A DNA stretch of 64,000 nucleotides from Candidatus Saccharimonadota bacterium (GCA_017545525.1 JAFWMT010000004.1:43412-107411), one strand, 5' to 3'; positions 25,151 to 34,755 are shown, counted from the stretch's first letter. Notes: generated by a model from the letters alone, not told the origin. A program made the numbers and translations.

Positions 25151-26923
25151 TTATCCTTCTTTCAGAAAAGCTCCACTTTGTCTTGACCAAAGTTTTGCAT
25201 ATTCCTTTCCAGCCTTCAATAATTCTTGGTGTGTGCCACGTTCTACAATTTTTCCGTTACTCAGTACTACGATTTCATCTAATCCTGCAATTGTCGACAA
25301 ACGATGTGCCACAACTATTGAAGTTCTGTCTTTCATAAGATTTGTTAAGGCTCCCTGTATTAATCCTTCTGATTCAGAATCTAGTGCCGAAGTTGCTTCA
25401 TCCAATATTAATATCGGTGCATTTTTTAGAATTGCTCGCGCAATTGCCACTCGTTGTCTTTGACCGCCTGACAATTTCACTCCTCGTTCGCCGACTAGCG
25501 TATCATAACCGTCTGGTAATTCTCGGATAAACTCATCTGCATTTGCCAACTTAGCGGCACGAATTACTTCTTCACGAGTCGCATTATTTTTCCCGTAAGC
25601 AATATTTTCATAAACTGACCGATGGAATAATGAAGATTCTTGCGGTACGTATGCAATTGCTTCACGCAAACTTTTTTGTGTAACATCTCGTATGTCCTGC
25701 CCATCAATATAAATCGCTCCTCCCGACACGTCGTCAAATCTAAGAAGCAATTTTGTTAACGTGGTCTTTCCTGAACCTGATACTCCGACCAACCCGATAC
25801 TTTTCCCGGCTGGTATCTCTAAATTAAAATCGTCAAATAATGGGCTTTTTTGCCCATGATGCTGAAAAGTCATGTGCGATATATCAATTTGAGCCTGAGT
25901 AATTTCTAACGGTTTGTCGGTTTTATCGTCAATAATTAGCGGTGCGTCTAATATCCCTACCATTTCTTTTGCATTACCGAACGATCGGTTTACGGTCCTT
26001 AAAATATGGTTTATCGTCCATACGTTTTTTAGTAATGAACTCGATAATGAATATATGAAAACAATATTTGCAATCGTTAATCCAAACAAATTATGGCTCA
26101 TAATAATTAGAATTAAAAGCCCCACAAAAGTTATCATATTTACTAAATTCATGGACAAATTTCGCCATAACGAAACTTTTGCAACGCTAAATGTTGCCAA
26201 TTTAGTTTGCCTTGTAGCAGCACCAAATCTGGATTCCTCTAGTCTTTCTCGTGCGTAAGATTTTACTGATATCTCATTTGTTACGGCATCTGCTAATTGA
26301 CCAGTTTGTTTATTTTCAGCATCCGCTAATGTCTCATCTACTTTGCGCGTCTTATAATAAGTCACTACCGCAACTGTTGTATAAAGTATTGTGTAAATTG
26401 TTAGGATTATTGCGAAAGGCACGCAAATCATTGCAGTCACTATGATTGAATAAGTTGCAGTTAAAATTAATGGATAAAGATCCCATACGAAATTAGATTT
26501 TAATCCAATGAATGCCCCAGGTAATTTATTTGCTGCACTTGTCAACGAACCGGAGAATCTATCATTGTGGAATGTCATCGATTGATTTATCACCGCTGTA
26601 AAAGCGAGTTTTGATAAATATTCCCCACTCAGTGCATCAATTGACCAATCCAACCAATCAATTATCCGGACTATGGCCAAATTATTCACTGACGCAGATA
26701 ATATTGTTAGCATCAATATGTCAATATAATTACCAATTTCAAAATCCCCGCTTGATAGTTTGCCAATGATTTCCGAAGTACCATATGGCACCACTACATT
26801 TAGCAGAAAAACCCAGACTGGTATCATCAATAGCAGCAATATTACTCTGATTTTATATTGCATTAATGCTTGCCAAAAATAATGCAAAGTCCGTTTTATA
26901 TTATTTGTTTTCGTCTTCATCAT
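25151..26923 (-). CDS. ABC exporter, fused membrane and ATPase domains
   Basis: 590 residues. Six-helix membrane domain (about 10-320) then an ATPase with Walker A GVSGSGKTT (about 383), Q-loop, signature LSGGQRQR (about 485), Walker B ILILDEATSALD (about 505) and the switch His in AHRLST. This is a half-transporter of the MsbA/multidrug type that acts as a dimer. Substrate cannot be told. CATAAT lies 6 bases before the ATG at 26923 (MMKTKT), so that start was preferred to the one six codons upstream. Confidence 0.92.
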   Translation of the reverse strand: MMKTKTNNIKRTLHYFWQALMQYKIRVILLLLMIPVWVFLLNVVVPYGTSEIIGKLSSGDFEIGNYIDILMLTILSASVNNLAIVRIIDWLDWSIDALSGEYLSKLAFTAVINQSMTFHNDRFSGSLTSAANKLPGAFIGLKSNFVWDLYPLILTATYSIIVTAMICVPFAIILTIYTILYTTVAVVTYYKTRKVDETLADAENKQTGQLADAVTNEISVKSYARERLEESRFGAATRQTKLATFSVAKVSLWRNLSMNLVNMITFVGLLILIIMSHNLFGLTIANIVFIYSLSSSLLKNVWTINHILRTVNRSFGNAKEMVGILDAPLIIDDKTDKPLEITQAQIDISHMTFQHHGQKSPLFDDFNLEIPAGKSIGLVGVSGSGKTTLTKLLLRFDDVSGGAIYIDGQDIRDVTQKSLREAIAYVPQESSLFHRSVYENIAYGKNNATREEVIRAAKLANADEFIRELPDGYDTLVGERGVKLSGGQRQRVAIARAILKNAPILILDEATSALDSESEGLIQGALTNLMKDRTSIVVAHRLSTIAGLDEIVVLSNGKIVERGTHQELLKAGKEYAKLWSRQSGAFLKEG

Positions 26924-26941
26924 ATTTATATTATGACACAA

Positions 26942-27907
26942 TCATTTATCCCAATCAAACCCTTCGCCGTAATGTCCGTAACGAGCAGTCTTTTCGTAAA
27001 TCGGCCGTTTCAAATCTAAGAATTTGATTATTCCATTTGGCGTTAAATCGTAGCCAGTAATTTCTTCTGCTTTTCCATCAACTATTACGGTTTTTTCCAA
27101 AGGTTCTGCGTAGCCAATTGCATAAGCTAACCTTACCAAAACCTCATGAGCCTGACGTTTCTTTAAATAATCTACGGCAATTTTTCGCGCCATATACGCT
27201 GCCGAACGATCTACTTTCGACGGATCTTTTCCGGAGTAACAACCTCCCCCAATCGCCACTCGCGGACCATAATTATCAACAATTAATTTCCTGCCCGTAA
27301 GACCAGTATCCGCATCAAATCCGCCCTGGTGCCAATCCCCTGCTGGATTAAGATGTAATTCCAATTTTCCGGACAAATTATGTTCTTTAATAAATTCTTG
27401 TACTAATTTCTCTAGTTCATCGTGCGAAGCATTTTGGAAACTTGCTACAATGGAATCAATTGTTCCATCCGGCGCAATCGTGATTTGCGTTTTTCCGTCA
27501 AAAGGATATTTCTCAAAAATAAATTGATTTAATCGCCTCGCCAGTACGACTTCTAGCGGTAACATTTCCGGAGTTTCATCGCAAGCATAACCAATCATAA
27601 TTCCCTGGTCGCCTGCTCCGCCAGTATCTACGCCAGCCGCAATTTCTGGCGATTGCTTTACAATTTTTGTATGCACTTCGATTTCATCTCCAGCAATTCG
27701 TTTTACAATCGCCGGTATATCCACTTCGTCTGCCGTTGATGTAATTTCGCCGGTTACAAATACGACGCCATGTCCTCCGCAAGCCTCCGCCGCTACCCGC
27801 GCATTTGGATCTAACTTTAGATACGCATCCAAAATCGCATCAGAAATTTGGTCACAAAGCTTATCTGGATGTTTTGGTGAAACACTTTCTGCTGTCCGAT
27901 AAAACAT
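26942..27907 (-). CDS. metK: S-adenosylmethionine synthetase (short form)
   Basis: 321 residues. It makes SAM from methionine and ATP. Motifs: TAESVSPKHPDKLCDQISDA, GVDTGGAGDQGIMIGYACDET, GGGCYSGKDPSKVDRSAAY. It is clearly shorter than the usual 380-400 residues, with the shortening spread between motifs. A GGAGG Shine-Dalgarno sits 5 bases before ATG 27907, so the ATG four codons upstream was rejected. TATAAT is about 25 bases upstream. It is 18 bases upstream of the ABC exporter start but the latter has its own -10. Confidence 0.93.
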   Translation of the reverse strand: MFYRTAESVSPKHPDKLCDQISDAILDAYLKLDPNARVAAEACGGHGVVFVTGEITSTADEVDIPAIVKRIAGDEIEVHTKIVKQSPEIAAGVDTGGAGDQGIMIGYACDETPEMLPLEVVLARRLNQFIFEKYPFDGKTQITIAPDGTIDSIVASFQNASHDELEKLVQEFIKEHNLSGKLELHLNPAGDWHQGGFDADTGLTGRKLIVDNYGPRVAIGGGCYSGKDPSKVDRSAAYMARKIAVDYLKKRQAHEVLVRLAYAIGYAEPLEKTVIVDGKAEEITGYDLTPNGIIKFLDLKRPIYEKTARYGHYGEGFDWDK

Positions 27908-27977
27908 AAAAACCTCCACTTAATTTATTTATATTATAGCATCTTTATCCAAGATTAAATAATGATATAATAAAACT

Positions 27978-28616
27978 ATGAGATACTTAGCAGATTTACT
28001 TACTTTATCACGTTTTATTTTAGCGCTTGCTTTAATTTATGGTTGTGTTATCCACAGCGGAGGTCCGGAAGCTGCTTTTATTATTTTTCTCACTGCCGAA
28101 TTCACTGACACTTTTGATGGCACTTGCGCCCGTAAATGGCCTTTCCCAAAAAATAAAGTTCCGAAATACCGAAAATACGCTGCGCAGTTCGATATGGTTT
28201 CTGATGCCTTGCTCGCTGCCGCCCAAGTTCTTTTCTGTACATTTCGAGTCAATTGGATTGTTGGTTTAATTGTAATTATTTATTACACCGTTATTTGCGG
28301 AGCGTTAGAATTAATTCTTTATGGTAAATTCTTCGGTCACCCTGATAATTGTACAAAAAATTCACTTACTAATCGTAATTTTCCGCTTGCGAAAAAAATT
28401 GTATTGGCTCGACGTTATTTATACACGATTTGCCTTGGCGTCGTTAATGCTTTTATTCTCTTCGCGACTAGTTGGCCAGAACCAGTTAAATATGGCCTAT
28501 TTATTTTCGGTTGTTCAATTTTCGTATTTGTTTGGTTTTTCTTGCGTCAACGCCGCAAAAACGTTTCACGCGATGCCGTAGAAGTTGAAGAGGCTTTATC
28601 TAACAAGAAGAAATAA
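27978..28616 (+). CDS. CDP-alcohol phosphatidyltransferase family membrane protein
   Basis: 212 residues with several membrane helices. The CDP-alcohol motif is recognisable as DTFDGTCAR...FDMVSD, giving the metal-binding Asp residues. The usual Gly before the third Asp is Ala, and the space between the halves is about nine residues longer than the consensus. The family makes phospholipid head groups such as phosphatidylglycerol phosphate. The C-terminus is basic. TATAAT lies 6 bases before the ATG (leaderless). Its stop abuts the stop of the convergent gene with no gap. Confidence 0.75.
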   Translation: MRYLADLLTLSRFILALALIYGCVIHSGGPEAAFIIFLTAEFTDTFDGTCARKWPFPKNKVPKYRKYAAQFDMVSDALLAAAQVLFCTFRVNWIVGLIVIIYYTVICGALELILYGKFFGHPDNCTKNSLTNRNFPLAKKIVLARRYLYTICLGVVNAFILFATSWPEPVKYGLFIFGCSIFVFVWFFLRQRRKNVSRDAVEVEEALSNKKK

Positions 28617-30560
28617 TTACCAGCCCCCGCCGCCCCCACCGCCTCCGCCCCCACCGGAGAATCCGCCGCCCCCGCCGCCGGATGAACCGCTACTCCATCC
28701 CCCAGAAACCCCACCGCTCGACGGCGGGGTGTAAGCTGTTGAGGTACGCACGACGTTATTGATATTGTTTAACATATTCGAAGTGATAATCCCATTCAAT
28801 ACATCGGGGCCCAAATCGTCAGAAACATCTTCTAATTCGTAGTACTTTGCTAACTCTTTTACCCAACTCTCTTCGGCTCCGAATAAACTCGCCCACGGCA
28901 ATAATTTTTCATATAATTTAACAATTCCTGCGTTCGAAGTGTCTGCGCCTTCTACTGACTGCAAGAATTTCAGCCTATCTGTCTCCGCCATATTAATATA
29001 TAGTTCCATGCCCTCTAAATATTTTGCCAGTTTTATACCTTCGTTGGTATACTTTTCATATTTGCGTGTCTTTTTTCCGATTATCCATAAAACTATAATC
29101 GTGATTACTGCCAGCACAATCATAATTTGCGGTATAAATTCTTTTCCAATCAGTAAATTGCCCATAGTTGAAAATAATCGCCCAAACAATGACCCTGCCA
29201 TTTTTATCAGAGCGCGCCCATTTATGATTGCTACAATAAACATGACGAATATTACTATAGACATCTTCCCGCTGCCCGATTTTTCCCCGGCATTTTCCAA
29301 AAAATATCCTTTTTCTTCCAAAGTTTCTACAGCTTTCTTCGTATAATTAGTCGCACAATTTGCTAAATATTGTGTAGCCGTATGTTTTTTAATTGGGATT
29401 TCGTCTCCTTTTGCTAATCCGCCGTTACCAGATAATATATTCATCATTTGCTTTTGTGACCCAGTCAATTCATCTGGTTCAACGTTAAGAATTACGCTCC
29501 AATCATATTTTGGCTTTTTCTTACCTTCTTCTTGCTCGGCTTTTTTGATAGTTACTTTTTTACTTACAGCTAGTTCAAGCAGCGTTGCCACATACGAAGA
29601 TTTAGTTTTTTTCAAATAAATTTGTTCACCTTCCGCTACGCAAACGCTCTCGTCATTTGGTGATTGGTATTGTGGTGCGATAAATAAAGATTTCGCTAAA
29701 TCGTATTGTGCTTTTGCTTTTTTTCGCCAGTTCGAATATTTTAAAGATACGAAAACAATAATCAAAATAATTTCTATTATTAAGGCGATTACTAAACTAT
29801 AATTTTTTTCCAAAATAACTTTAAAGGTGTCCGGCTTAAATTCCGTCACAAAGGTTAAATTTTCGCCTACGGCTAAATCTTTAGTTCTAAAACTAAATCC
29901 ATCTTCGATTTCTTTCGTTTCACATTTTCCTTCTATGTTTTCACCATATGCCCCAACATAACACCAAGTTTTCTCATCCATTTTTTCCAAAATATCATTC
30001 GTAACATGTAAATTTGCAGTCAACTTTTCGAATCTTTGGTTCCATCCTGTTCCGTTCGTATCCCAATACAGTTCCTGGAAAGCTGCCGCCATATTCTTCC
30101 CGCTTATATTTTCTCCATTCTGGTCAAATTCCGTAATTACATTATAAAAATCATATTCTAGCGTATAAACTTGTTTTCCGTGCACATATTCGCTAGCTCG
30201 TCCAATATAAACTACATAAGCATTGTTTTCTTCGTTGATTCTGTTTATTGGCTCTGTCTCGCCATTTCTAAGAACGGTCAAATTTAAATCGTCCGTACTT
30301 TTGATTGTCCGGTTCTCTCCGCCCTGATTTAAAAATGGAATTGTCCGTGTAATGCCGTGATTCTGGTCCGTCTCCGGGAATACTGCCGTTAAAACTTCTT
30401 TTACATGCAATTTCCCCACTCCCTCTTCATCTTTTGTTAAATAATAATCTGCCGTAAAATCTTCAAAATAAAAATCTTGTGTTGAAGCAAAAACCGAATT
30501 AAGTGGAAATAACGTAAAAATTATTATTAAAATTGTCAAAAACAAATATTTAATTCTCAT
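28617..30560 (-). CDS. DUF2207-domain membrane protein with Gly-rich tail
   Basis: 647 residues. A signal peptide (1-25, ending VFAS) and an outside DUF2207 domain (GITRTIPF, YVVYIGRASEYVHGKQVYTLEY) are followed by a membrane helix at about 248-268, a cytoplasmic middle, two further hydrophobic helices (about 425-490) and a tail of almost pure Gly/Ser/Trp. This layout is standard for DUF2207 proteins, whose function is unknown. TATGAT lies 6 bases before the ATG, inside the end of the upstream glycosyltransferase gene, with which it overlaps by 4 bases. Confidence 0.82.
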   Translation of the reverse strand: MRIKYLFLTILIIIFTLFPLNSVFASTQDFYFEDFTADYYLTKDEEGVGKLHVKEVLTAVFPETDQNHGITRTIPFLNQGGENRTIKSTDDLNLTVLRNGETEPINRINEENNAYVVYIGRASEYVHGKQVYTLEYDFYNVITEFDQNGENISGKNMAAAFQELYWDTNGTGWNQRFEKLTANLHVTNDILEKMDEKTWCYVGAYGENIEGKCETKEIEDGFSFRTKDLAVGENLTFVTEFKPDTFKVILEKNYSLVIALIIEIILIIVFVSLKYSNWRKKAKAQYDLAKSLFIAPQYQSPNDESVCVAEGEQIYLKKTKSSYVATLLELAVSKKVTIKKAEQEEGKKKPKYDWSVILNVEPDELTGSQKQMMNILSGNGGLAKGDEIPIKKHTATQYLANCATNYTKKAVETLEEKGYFLENAGEKSGSGKMSIVIFVMFIVAIINGRALIKMAGSLFGRLFSTMGNLLIGKEFIPQIMIVLAVITIIVLWIIGKKTRKYEKYTNEGIKLAKYLEGMELYINMAETDRLKFLQSVEGADTSNAGIVKLYEKLLPWASLFGAEESWVKELAKYYELEDVSDDLGPDVLNGIITSNMLNNINNVVRTSTAYTPPSSGGVSGGWSSGSSGGGGGGFSGGGGGGGGGGGW

Positions 30561-31789
30561 ACTTTTATCATACCATTAAATATTTTTTCTAGTTCACGAA
30601 TTCGATTCGAAATTAAAACTTCCTCACGATGTTTCAACATAATTTCAGACATTTGTTTAATTTTTTCAGGGTGGTTAATTAATTCATTTAACGCTTCCGC
30701 CATCGCTTCCGGAGTTTCATTTTTACTCATGATAAAACTCCCTTTCGGTACAACTTCTTTCATATCCGGATCACAAAAGAAAACCGGCACGCCATTTGCT
30801 TCAGCTTCAATCAACGTCATCCCGAAAGTATCAAAATTATAAGAAACCAGTACATCTAAATGAGCTTTAGCTAATTTATTGGCGAGAGTTTTATAGTCCG
30901 TGTTGCCATGGAATAGTACATTTAAATGATTCTTAAGCGCGAAACGTTTTGCCCGTATAAAGTCTCCGCCTCCGCCATAAACATCAAGTTGGTAGTTTCC
31001 ATGTACATTTTTTAACGCGTGAAGGAATGGCATCATCCTTTTTTCAGCAGAAACGCGCGAATGCCAAATTATTCTTAAAGTTTCGTTTTCTTCCAAAGCC
31101 TTTAGTGACGGATTTTTAGGAAAATGCGCTTCAGCAATGCCGTTAGGAAAAACTTTAATTTCTTTTTTTACGCCGTAATGCATCAACTTTTCCCGAAAAT
31201 GCGCCGAAGGAGTTAAAACCATGTCGGCATAATTAGCATGATTAACCATTAAAGTCCACATTTTCGCTTTCGCTTGGTTATCTGCAAGATAATTATCACG
31301 TTTTACGGTCATTTTATGCGGTAGATACCATGAATGGAACCAGTTTAATAAAATCGCTACTATCGTCCGGAAACCAAAAGGAATAATATTCCCTTCTCCC
31401 ATGTCTTCACGCCCATGCATCACCTGAACAGTCGGAATTCTAAATTGTTTTCCTAAACGTAGTCCCGCAATCGAACAGCCGGCCTCGTAGTGAATATAAA
31501 AAATATCGAAATCTTTTATTTCTGGATGTTCTCGCATCAACCATCTTTCAATTATTTTTGGCCGTCTTGAAACTGGAGTCAATCCTCGAAAGCATAGAAA
31601 ACAAGAAGGCACTGGAAATATTTGCACGCGATTTAATTTTTCCAATTCTTGTTTAGACTTCGGATAACTGGTAGTAAAAATATAAACAGTATGTCCAAGT
31701 TTTTCGAGAGCAGCTTTTTGCGCGTCAATTGAACTCCTAATCCCTCCAGTTAAATCTAAATAACAATCCGAAAAAATCGCAATCTTCAT
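30557..31789 (-). CDS. Glycosyltransferase family 4
   Basis: 410 residues, GT-B fold. N-terminal IAIFSDCYLDLTGGIRSSI, a nucleotide-sugar domain with RIIWHSRVSAEKRM, and the C-terminal E-x7-E motif FGMTLIEAEANGVPVFF. Resembles GT4 enzymes that put sugars on lipids (diacylglycerol or phosphatidylinositol). A membrane glycolipid is a plausible product but is inference. TATACT lies 6 bases before the ATG and there is no Shine-Dalgarno. It overlaps the DUF2207 gene by an ATGA. Confidence 0.85.
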   Translation of the reverse strand: MKIAIFSDCYLDLTGGIRSSIDAQKAALEKLGHTVYIFTTSYPKSKQELEKLNRVQIFPVPSCFLCFRGLTPVSRRPKIIERWLMREHPEIKDFDIFYIHYEAGCSIAGLRLGKQFRIPTVQVMHGREDMGEGNIIPFGFRTIVAILLNWFHSWYLPHKMTVKRDNYLADNQAKAKMWTLMVNHANYADMVLTPSAHFREKLMHYGVKKEIKVFPNGIAEAHFPKNPSLKALEENETLRIIWHSRVSAEKRMMPFLHALKNVHGNYQLDVYGGGGDFIRAKRFALKNHLNVLFHGNTDYKTLANKLAKAHLDVLVSYNFDTFGMTLIEAEANGVPVFFCDPDMKEVVPKGSFIMSKNETPEAMAEALNELINHPEKIKQMSEIMLKHREEVLISNRIRELEKIFNGMIKV

Positions 31790-31810
31790 ATTATAAGTAT
31801 AGCACCCATC

Positions 31811-32593
31811 TCAATTTTTAAATACCGCCCCTATCGTCGCATCTAGAAAATTATTTGGGTTGTAAAGATTTAGGGCTGTAATTTTTCCTGCCAATTCCCC
31901 ATTCCAAATCGTCAGTGGTGAAAAACCAGATTTTTCTAGACTTACTGCTTTTACATCCCCATTTTTCGCAATTAAAACTTGTTCATTATGCAAAGTTACA
32001 ATCGCAACTGGGTAGCTGAGTGTAAATTTATGTAAAACATCTGCTACCTGAATTAAAGACTGCGACATCAGCAGCATTTTTGGGTAATAAACTGCCCGCA
32101 ATATTTTTATTAATTGCGCAACCGAAGCAAAGAAAATCAGATTTTCATTCATCAACAGCTTTTCCGACATTTCTTCCGCCACTAAATCTACTGCATCTCG
32201 CGTAATCAGAGTCATTTTCTCAGTATTTTTTATCGCACTTGTGAGCCCCTTCGCCGTGGCTTTGTTCTTTGATAAATCTCCAACCAAAAGATTAAAGTCC
32301 GCCTCATTAAAAATATCAATCAGGGCTTGGCTTTCCTTAAACGAGCCAGTCTCGGTTGCTGGCAAAAAACTAAAATTCTCCAAATTCGGTAATTTCGTTT
32401 TCAACGTATCCGGTAAAACAGTTTTTACTCTTTCAATCGGATATTTTTCGGTCAAAAATTCCGAAACCTTAATTTCATTCTTAAAATTTTGGGCATTCCC
32501 CCCAATCACGTTAACTGAGCCTTGTTTTCTCTCTGGAATATTCCAACTTAAATCTTCTTTTGGTTTTTGTTCGATTTTTTCGAAATAATCCAT
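31811..32593 (-). CDS. Divergent NAD(P)H-hydrate dehydratase/ribokinase-like protein
   Basis: 260 residues. Weak resemblance to the YjeF C-terminal (NNR repair) fold: GSVNVIGGNAQNFKNEIKVS at the start, NLLVGDLSKNKAT where PGLG would be, LITRDAVDLVAEE where the DADAL motif lies, and GELAGKITALNLYNPNNFLDA near the end. Catalytic residues of the family are not all in place, so activity is doubtful. GGAGC Shine-Dalgarno before the ATG. It follows exoA by 11 bases in the same direction. Confidence 0.45.
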   Translation of the reverse strand: MDYFEKIEQKPKEDLSWNIPERKQGSVNVIGGNAQNFKNEIKVSEFLTEKYPIERVKTVLPDTLKTKLPNLENFSFLPATETGSFKESQALIDIFNEADFNLLVGDLSKNKATAKGLTSAIKNTEKMTLITRDAVDLVAEEMSEKLLMNENLIFFASVAQLIKILRAVYYPKMLLMSQSLIQVADVLHKFTLSYPVAIVTLHNEQVLIAKNGDVKAVSLEKSGFSPLTIWNGELAGKITALNLYNPNNFLDATIGAVFKN

Positions 32594-32604
32594 TTTCGCT
32601 CCTT

Positions 32605-33465
32605 TTATATTTCTAAATCAATCGAGATTGGGCAATGATCCGACCCCATATAATTTTCATATATTTCTGCTGCTTTGAGATGTTTTTTCAAATTTTTCGA
32701 AATGAAGAAATAATCAATCCGCCAACCTACGTTATTTTCCCGCGCCTTTCCCCAATGGCTCCACCATGTATAACGAACTGTCTTAGGATGCAAATCTCGG
32801 AATGTATCAACTAGCCCCGCCTCAATATAGTTCGTAATTCCTCGCCTTTCTTCATCCGTAAAACCGGCTGAATGATGATTCGTCTTCGGTCTCGCAATAT
32901 CAATTTCTTCATGCGCCGCATTAAAATCTCCACATACCACCACCGGCTTTGTCTTTTCCAGTTCCTTCAAAAACTTCAAAAATTCTGGATCCCATTCCTT
33001 TTCCCGAAGCTTCAACCGAGAAAGATCCGGTTTCGAATTCGGTACATAGACATTTACAAGGTAAAACTTTCCTAAATCTATAGCGATAGCTCTGCCTTCT
33101 TGAACTGCTATATTACTTTCTTCAGATGACTTGTTTGCCAAAAATGTCATACACTGGGCGTCCGGGAAAGATTGCCCCTCCGGGACAACTTTCTCGGCGC
33201 CGTCAGGAATATACATTTTTGGACAAACAAATCTAGATTTATAATCTTCAGAAAGTAATATAGCAGTCCCAGAATATCCAGCTCTTTTCGCTGGATTCCA
33301 AAACACCTGATACCCAGGAAACTCATATTCTACCTGTTCCGGCTTCGCTTTGATTTCTTGCAAACACAAAATATCTGGCTTTTGTTCTTCTAGAAATTTT
33401 TGCAAGGCACCTTTACGTAGAATTGCTCTTAAACCATTTACATTCCACGAATAAATTTTAAGCAT
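32605..33465 (-). CDS. exoA: Exodeoxyribonuclease III / AP endonuclease
   Basis: 287 residues from the ATG that starts MLKIYSWNVNGLRAI and is preceded by AGGGG. It cuts abasic sites in base-excision repair. Motifs: CLQEIKA, YSGTAIL, VYVPNSK, VCGDFNAAHEEIDIARPK, RIDYFFIS and the catalytic end GSDHCPISIDL. Between about residues 80 and 120 the protein is roughly 30 residues longer than usual ExoA proteins, and this part contains an imperfect palindrome (33157-33199). Its start overlaps smpB by 8 bases. Confidence 0.94.
   Translation of the reverse strand: MLKIYSWNVNGLRAILRKGALQKFLEEQKPDILCLQEIKAKPEQVEYEFPGYQVFWNPAKRAGYSGTAILLSEDYKSRFVCPKMYIPDGAEKVVPEGQSFPDAQCMTFLANKSSEESNIAVQEGRAIAIDLGKFYLVNVYVPNSKPDLSRLKLREKEWDPEFLKFLKELEKTKPVVVCGDFNAAHEEIDIARPKTNHHSAGFTDEERRGITNYIEAGLVDTFRDLHPKTVRYTWWSHWGKARENNVGWRIDYFFISKNLKKHLKAAEIYENYMGSDHCPISIDLEI
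33157..33199. repeat. Imperfect palindrome within exoA
   Basis: Arms GGCGTCCGGGAAAGATTGCCC and CGGGACAACTTTCTCGGCGCC (trimmed) are complementary with three or four mismatches or gaps. The centre is a CCC-TCC-GGG core. It sits in the extra segment of ExoA, residues about 89-103. Confidence 0.45.
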
Positions 33466-33874
33466 ATCTGCCCCTTTCAATGTCGCGTTTTTTAATCGTT
33501 TCACGCTTATCGTATTTCTTTTTCCCTTTTCCAACCGCAATTACGAGCTTGATGTGTCTAGAACCTCCCAATAATTTTACTGGTACGATAGTCGAACCGG
33601 CAACTTTTTCTCGTTCTAACGCTGAAATCTGTTTTTTAGTTGCAAGTAACTTAATGTTCCGTACTGTTTCCGCCCCAAGCGTTAAATTATTTAGCCATAA
33701 TTCCCTGTTTTTAATCGTTACAAACGACCCCTTTAGCTGAACATGATGATCTCGGATTAAACGTACTTCTAGGCCATTTAAGGCCATCCCAACCGTTAAT
33801 TCGTCACCCAAAATATAATCGTATCTTGCTCTGCGATTTATCGTGATTGAATCCGAGATTTTCTTCTTTTTCAT
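33458..33874 (-). CDS. smpB: SsrA-binding protein SmpB
   Basis: 138 residues. SmpB binds tmRNA and brings it to stalled ribosomes. Motifs: NRRARYDYILGDELTVGMAL, GLEVRLIRDHHVQLKGSFV, the C-terminal GKKKYDKRETIKKRDIER. TATAAT lies 6 bases before the ATG with no Shine-Dalgarno (leaderless). It overlaps exoA by 8 bases. A tmRNA must exist in the genome but is not recognised in this window. Confidence 0.95.
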   Translation of the reverse strand: MKKKKISDSITINRRARYDYILGDELTVGMALNGLEVRLIRDHHVQLKGSFVTIKNRELWLNNLTLGAETVRNIKLLATKKQISALEREKVAGSTIVPVKLLGGSRHIKLVIAVGKGKKKYDKRETIKKRDIERGRYA

Positions 33875-33945
33875 ACCTAAATTATACCATATCCCGTCAT
33901 CTCTGTAATTAAAATCCCCCTCCCCCTAAAAATATGTTGTAAATA

Positions 33946-34110
33946 TTGACAAAAAACCATAAGTGTGATATAATGTAATTATGCTTAAGTTTTATCTTAA
34001 GCTAGCATCTTAACATTTATTCTTCTCTATGAGTTGTGTTTTTCATTTCTTCCCAGCGATTTTATGGATCATTCTATTTATTAGTTAATCTGATGGTTAG
34101 AATGATCCAT
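33946..34110 (+). promoter_or_regulatory. Promoter and doubly structured leader of the 34139 gene
   Basis: TTGACA (33946-33951), 17-bp spacer, TATAAT (33969-33974) with TGA before it. The RNA would begin at hairpin GCTTAAG/CTTAAGC (33983-34002), and a 13-bp perfect inverted repeat ATGGATCATTCTA/TAGAATGATCCAT follows at 34064-34110. The region between smpB and the gene is otherwise empty. Confidence 0.75.
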
Positions 34111-34138
34111 AAAAACGTAGCGCTAAAAGGAGAGAAAT

Positions 34139-34708
34139 ATGAAACAATCAAAACTGGCGTTGGCGCCGAAAAAGGACGCTGCATACTACAGGCAGCTATT
34201 GTTACATATCGTAATAGCAATCGTGTTGGCGATAGCCATCGGCGGTGTGCTAATCGCGATCGGCAGCGTCCTCGAAGACGCTATCGTCAAACGCATAGAA
34301 GTAGGGAGAGATTCTACGTCGTATGTAGAAATAACCCCTACCGCCGATGCGGCGAACTTACCGACGCCGAAAGCGATTGTGCTTTCCCCCATTGAAGGGG
34401 GGACGAACTCACATTATTATGTGAGCATTGCCGGCAGCGATGAGGTTGCCAAATTTCTCAGGCTCGGTGTCAATACCAACTTCGCTTACGGCGAAGATGG
34501 CTGGCATCGATATCAAACGGTGCCGATCCATAACATCGGTGACGGCTTTGCCATCTCCGACGCTATGGACATCGGGTATTTACCCGAAGGCAGCGAGGTG
34601 GAGTTTTCGTTATCCTATTGGATAGACGAAGAGGCTCTTGCTGCCAACGAAGATTACGACGGAGAGGCTTTCTCTATCGGAGTAATCTTCGAAAACGGAG
34701 AAGTATAA
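34139..34708 (+). CDS. Single-pass membrane protein, unknown
   Basis: 189 residues. Basic N-terminus, one membrane helix (about 22-45), then an acidic outside domain of about 140 residues, poor in Lys and without Cys. GC content is visibly higher than in neighbouring genes, which may reflect a different origin. AGGAGAG Shine-Dalgarno before the ATG. Family not recognised. Confidence 0.6.
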   Translation: MKQSKLALAPKKDAAYYRQLLLHIVIAIVLAIAIGGVLIAIGSVLEDAIVKRIEVGRDSTSYVEITPTADAANLPTPKAIVLSPIEGGTNSHYYVSIAGSDEVAKFLRLGVNTNFAYGEDGWHRYQTVPIHNIGDGFAISDAMDIGYLPEGSEVEFSLSYWIDEEALAANEDYDGEAFSIGVIFENGEV

Positions 34709-34755
34709 AAGTAGTGATATCCGGTCTACACAACCGAATATCGCAAAGATTCACG

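Noticed and set aside
34036..34395. Plus-strand frame overlapping the 34139 gene
   Set aside because: It runs in another frame over the leader and gene; the 34139 frame has the Shine-Dalgarno, a membrane helix and a terminator.
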